Shown: positions 63,325 to 64,000 of the stretch, one piece after another
How the letters are laid out: the number at the start of each line of letters is the position of its first letter
Numbering within the stretch: position 1 is the first letter of the stretch
NCBI GenBank assembly: GCA_050296515.1
Contig: JBNKRJ010000064.1
Location: 1 to 64,000, forward strand
Direction: 5' to 3'
DNA from: NBLH01 sp050296515
GTDB lineage: Bacteria; Bacteroidota; Bacteroidia; Bacteroidales; NBLH01
DNA length: 64,000 bases
Made by a program: the position numbers and the translations under genes
Notes under the pieces: generated by a model
What the model saw: the letters and a program-made list of their open reading frames with translations, nothing else
Told to the model about the DNA's origin: nothing
Databases searched by the model: none

Positions 63325-64000
63325 ATGGCAGGAAAAACATTAATAAAAATTGAAAATCTTAAAGCAACTATAGAAGGAAAGTCAATCCTGAAAGGTATCA
63401 ACCTCGAAATTAAAGAAGGCGAAGTGCATGCCATTATGGGACCAAATGGTTCGGGTAAAAGTACTTTGGCATCAGTATTGGCAGGACGTGAAATTTTTGA
63501 AGTAACAGATGGTAAAGTTGAATTTTTAGGAAAAGACCTACTTTCAATGTCTCCTGAAGAGCGCTCAAGAGAAGGACTATTCCTCGCTTTTCAGTACCCG
63601 GTTGAAATCCCGGGTGTTTCTATTACCAATTTCATGAAAGCTGCTGTTACGCAGCATCGCGAACACAAAGGTTTGGAGCCTTTATCTCCATCAGAGTTCT
63701 TAAAAATGATGAAAGAGAAAAAGGAATTGGTTGAGATTGAGGCAAAATTAGCCAACCGTGCTGTAAATGAAGGATTTTCAGGTGGTGAAAAGAAAAAGAA
63801 TGAAGTTTTTCAAATGGCCATGTTAGAACCAAAACTTGCCATATTGGATGAAACAGATTCAGGCTTGGATATCGATGCCCTGCGTATTGTTGCGAATGGT
63901 GTTAACAAGCTGAAGACCAAAGAAAATGCATCTCTAGTTATCACGCACTATCAGAGATTGTTGGATTACATCGTTCCGGATATCGTACACGTGTTATACA
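63325..64000 (+). CDS. sufC: Fe-S cluster assembly ATPase SufC (cut by window end)
   Basis: 225 codons are seen from ATG 63325 (MAGKTLIKIENLKATIEGKS). Walker A GPNGSGKST at about residues 38-46, the family signature FSGGEKKKNE near 152, and Walker B AILDETDSGLDIDAL. It is the ATPase of the SufBC2D scaffold, in the usual sufB-sufC order, and sufD and sufS should follow outside. The reading frame is open to the last base. Confidence 0.97.
   Translation, partial: MAGKTLIKIENLKATIEGKSILKGINLEIKEGEVHAIMGPNGSGKSTLASVLAGREIFEVTDGKVEFLGKDLLSMSPEERSREGLFLAFQYPVEIPGVSITNFMKAAVTQHREHKGLEPLSPSEFLKMMKEKKELVEIEAKLANRAVNEGFSGGEKKKNEVFQMAMLEPKLAILDETDSGLDIDALRIVANGVNKLKTKENASLVITHYQRLLDYIVPDIVHVLY

Overview
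The window looks like a chromosomal segment of a gliding or T9SS-type member of the Bacteroidota. Evidence for this is the MurF-Alr fusion, a GldM/PorM homologue, SprB-type repeats, a PD40-OmpA (PorE-like) protein, a T6SS-iii type TssD, lamin-tail surface proteins, promoters of the TTTG-N19/20-TAnnTTTG type, an AT-rich base composition and few Shine-Dalgarno sequences. The genus cannot be told from the sequence alone. No rRNA, tRNA or CRISPR array was seen.

Layout. 0-5.6 kb: dxs, pncB and xdhC, bracketed by inverted copies of a structured dispersed repeat (family 1). 5.6-8.1 kb: two small membrane proteins, then a graveyard of IS fragments (an IS1634-like 5' end and an IS3-like orfA/orfB). 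8.1-13.7 kb (minus strand): kptA, a BamA/TamA-like outer-membrane protein, a TlpA-like thioredoxin and murF-alr. 14-19.4 kb: small hypothetical proteins, an HD-type alarmone-hydrolase-like enzyme and a membrane-bound AraC regulator. 19.5-27 kb (minus strand): moeB-rhodanese and guanine deaminase, ahpC and ahpF, envelope proteins and panE. 27.5-32 kb: a CapD/FlaA1-like dehydratase, an orphan TssD beside an OmpA-tailed chimera, and a nearly complete ISAs1 element. 32-40.3 kb: ABM monooxygenase plus Fe-alcohol dehydrogenase, glpD, a transmembrane FHA protein, a PD40-OmpA protein, a LolC/E-like permease and rbfA. 40.4-48.5 kb: SprB-repeat protein, cupin, membrane protein and a 1.49-kDa-residue-scale (about 1490 aa) lamin-tail surface protein. 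48.8-54.4 kb: superoxide reductase, radical SAM protein, orphan gldM among palindromic repeats, transposase fragment and serine hydrolase. 54.5-64 kb: prfB with a programmed +1 frameshift, S41 protease, dCMP deaminase, lipoprotein and outer-membrane protein, CDF transporter, sufB and the 5' part of sufC.

How genes work together. Oxidative-stress genes recur (ahpC/ahpF, superoxide reductase, Suf Fe-S assembly). xdhC, guanine deaminase and a MoeB-like enzyme hint at purine/molybdenum-cofactor metabolism encoded in part elsewhere. Many genes build or decorate the envelope (murF-alr, BamA-like, LolC/E-like, porins, SprB-like, GldM, OmpA-type).

The most unusual content is the set of at least four families of dispersed palindromic repeats that occupy almost every long gene-free stretch, the retained full anti-SD complement in prfB, and solitary components of large machines (gldM, tssD) away from their usual partners.
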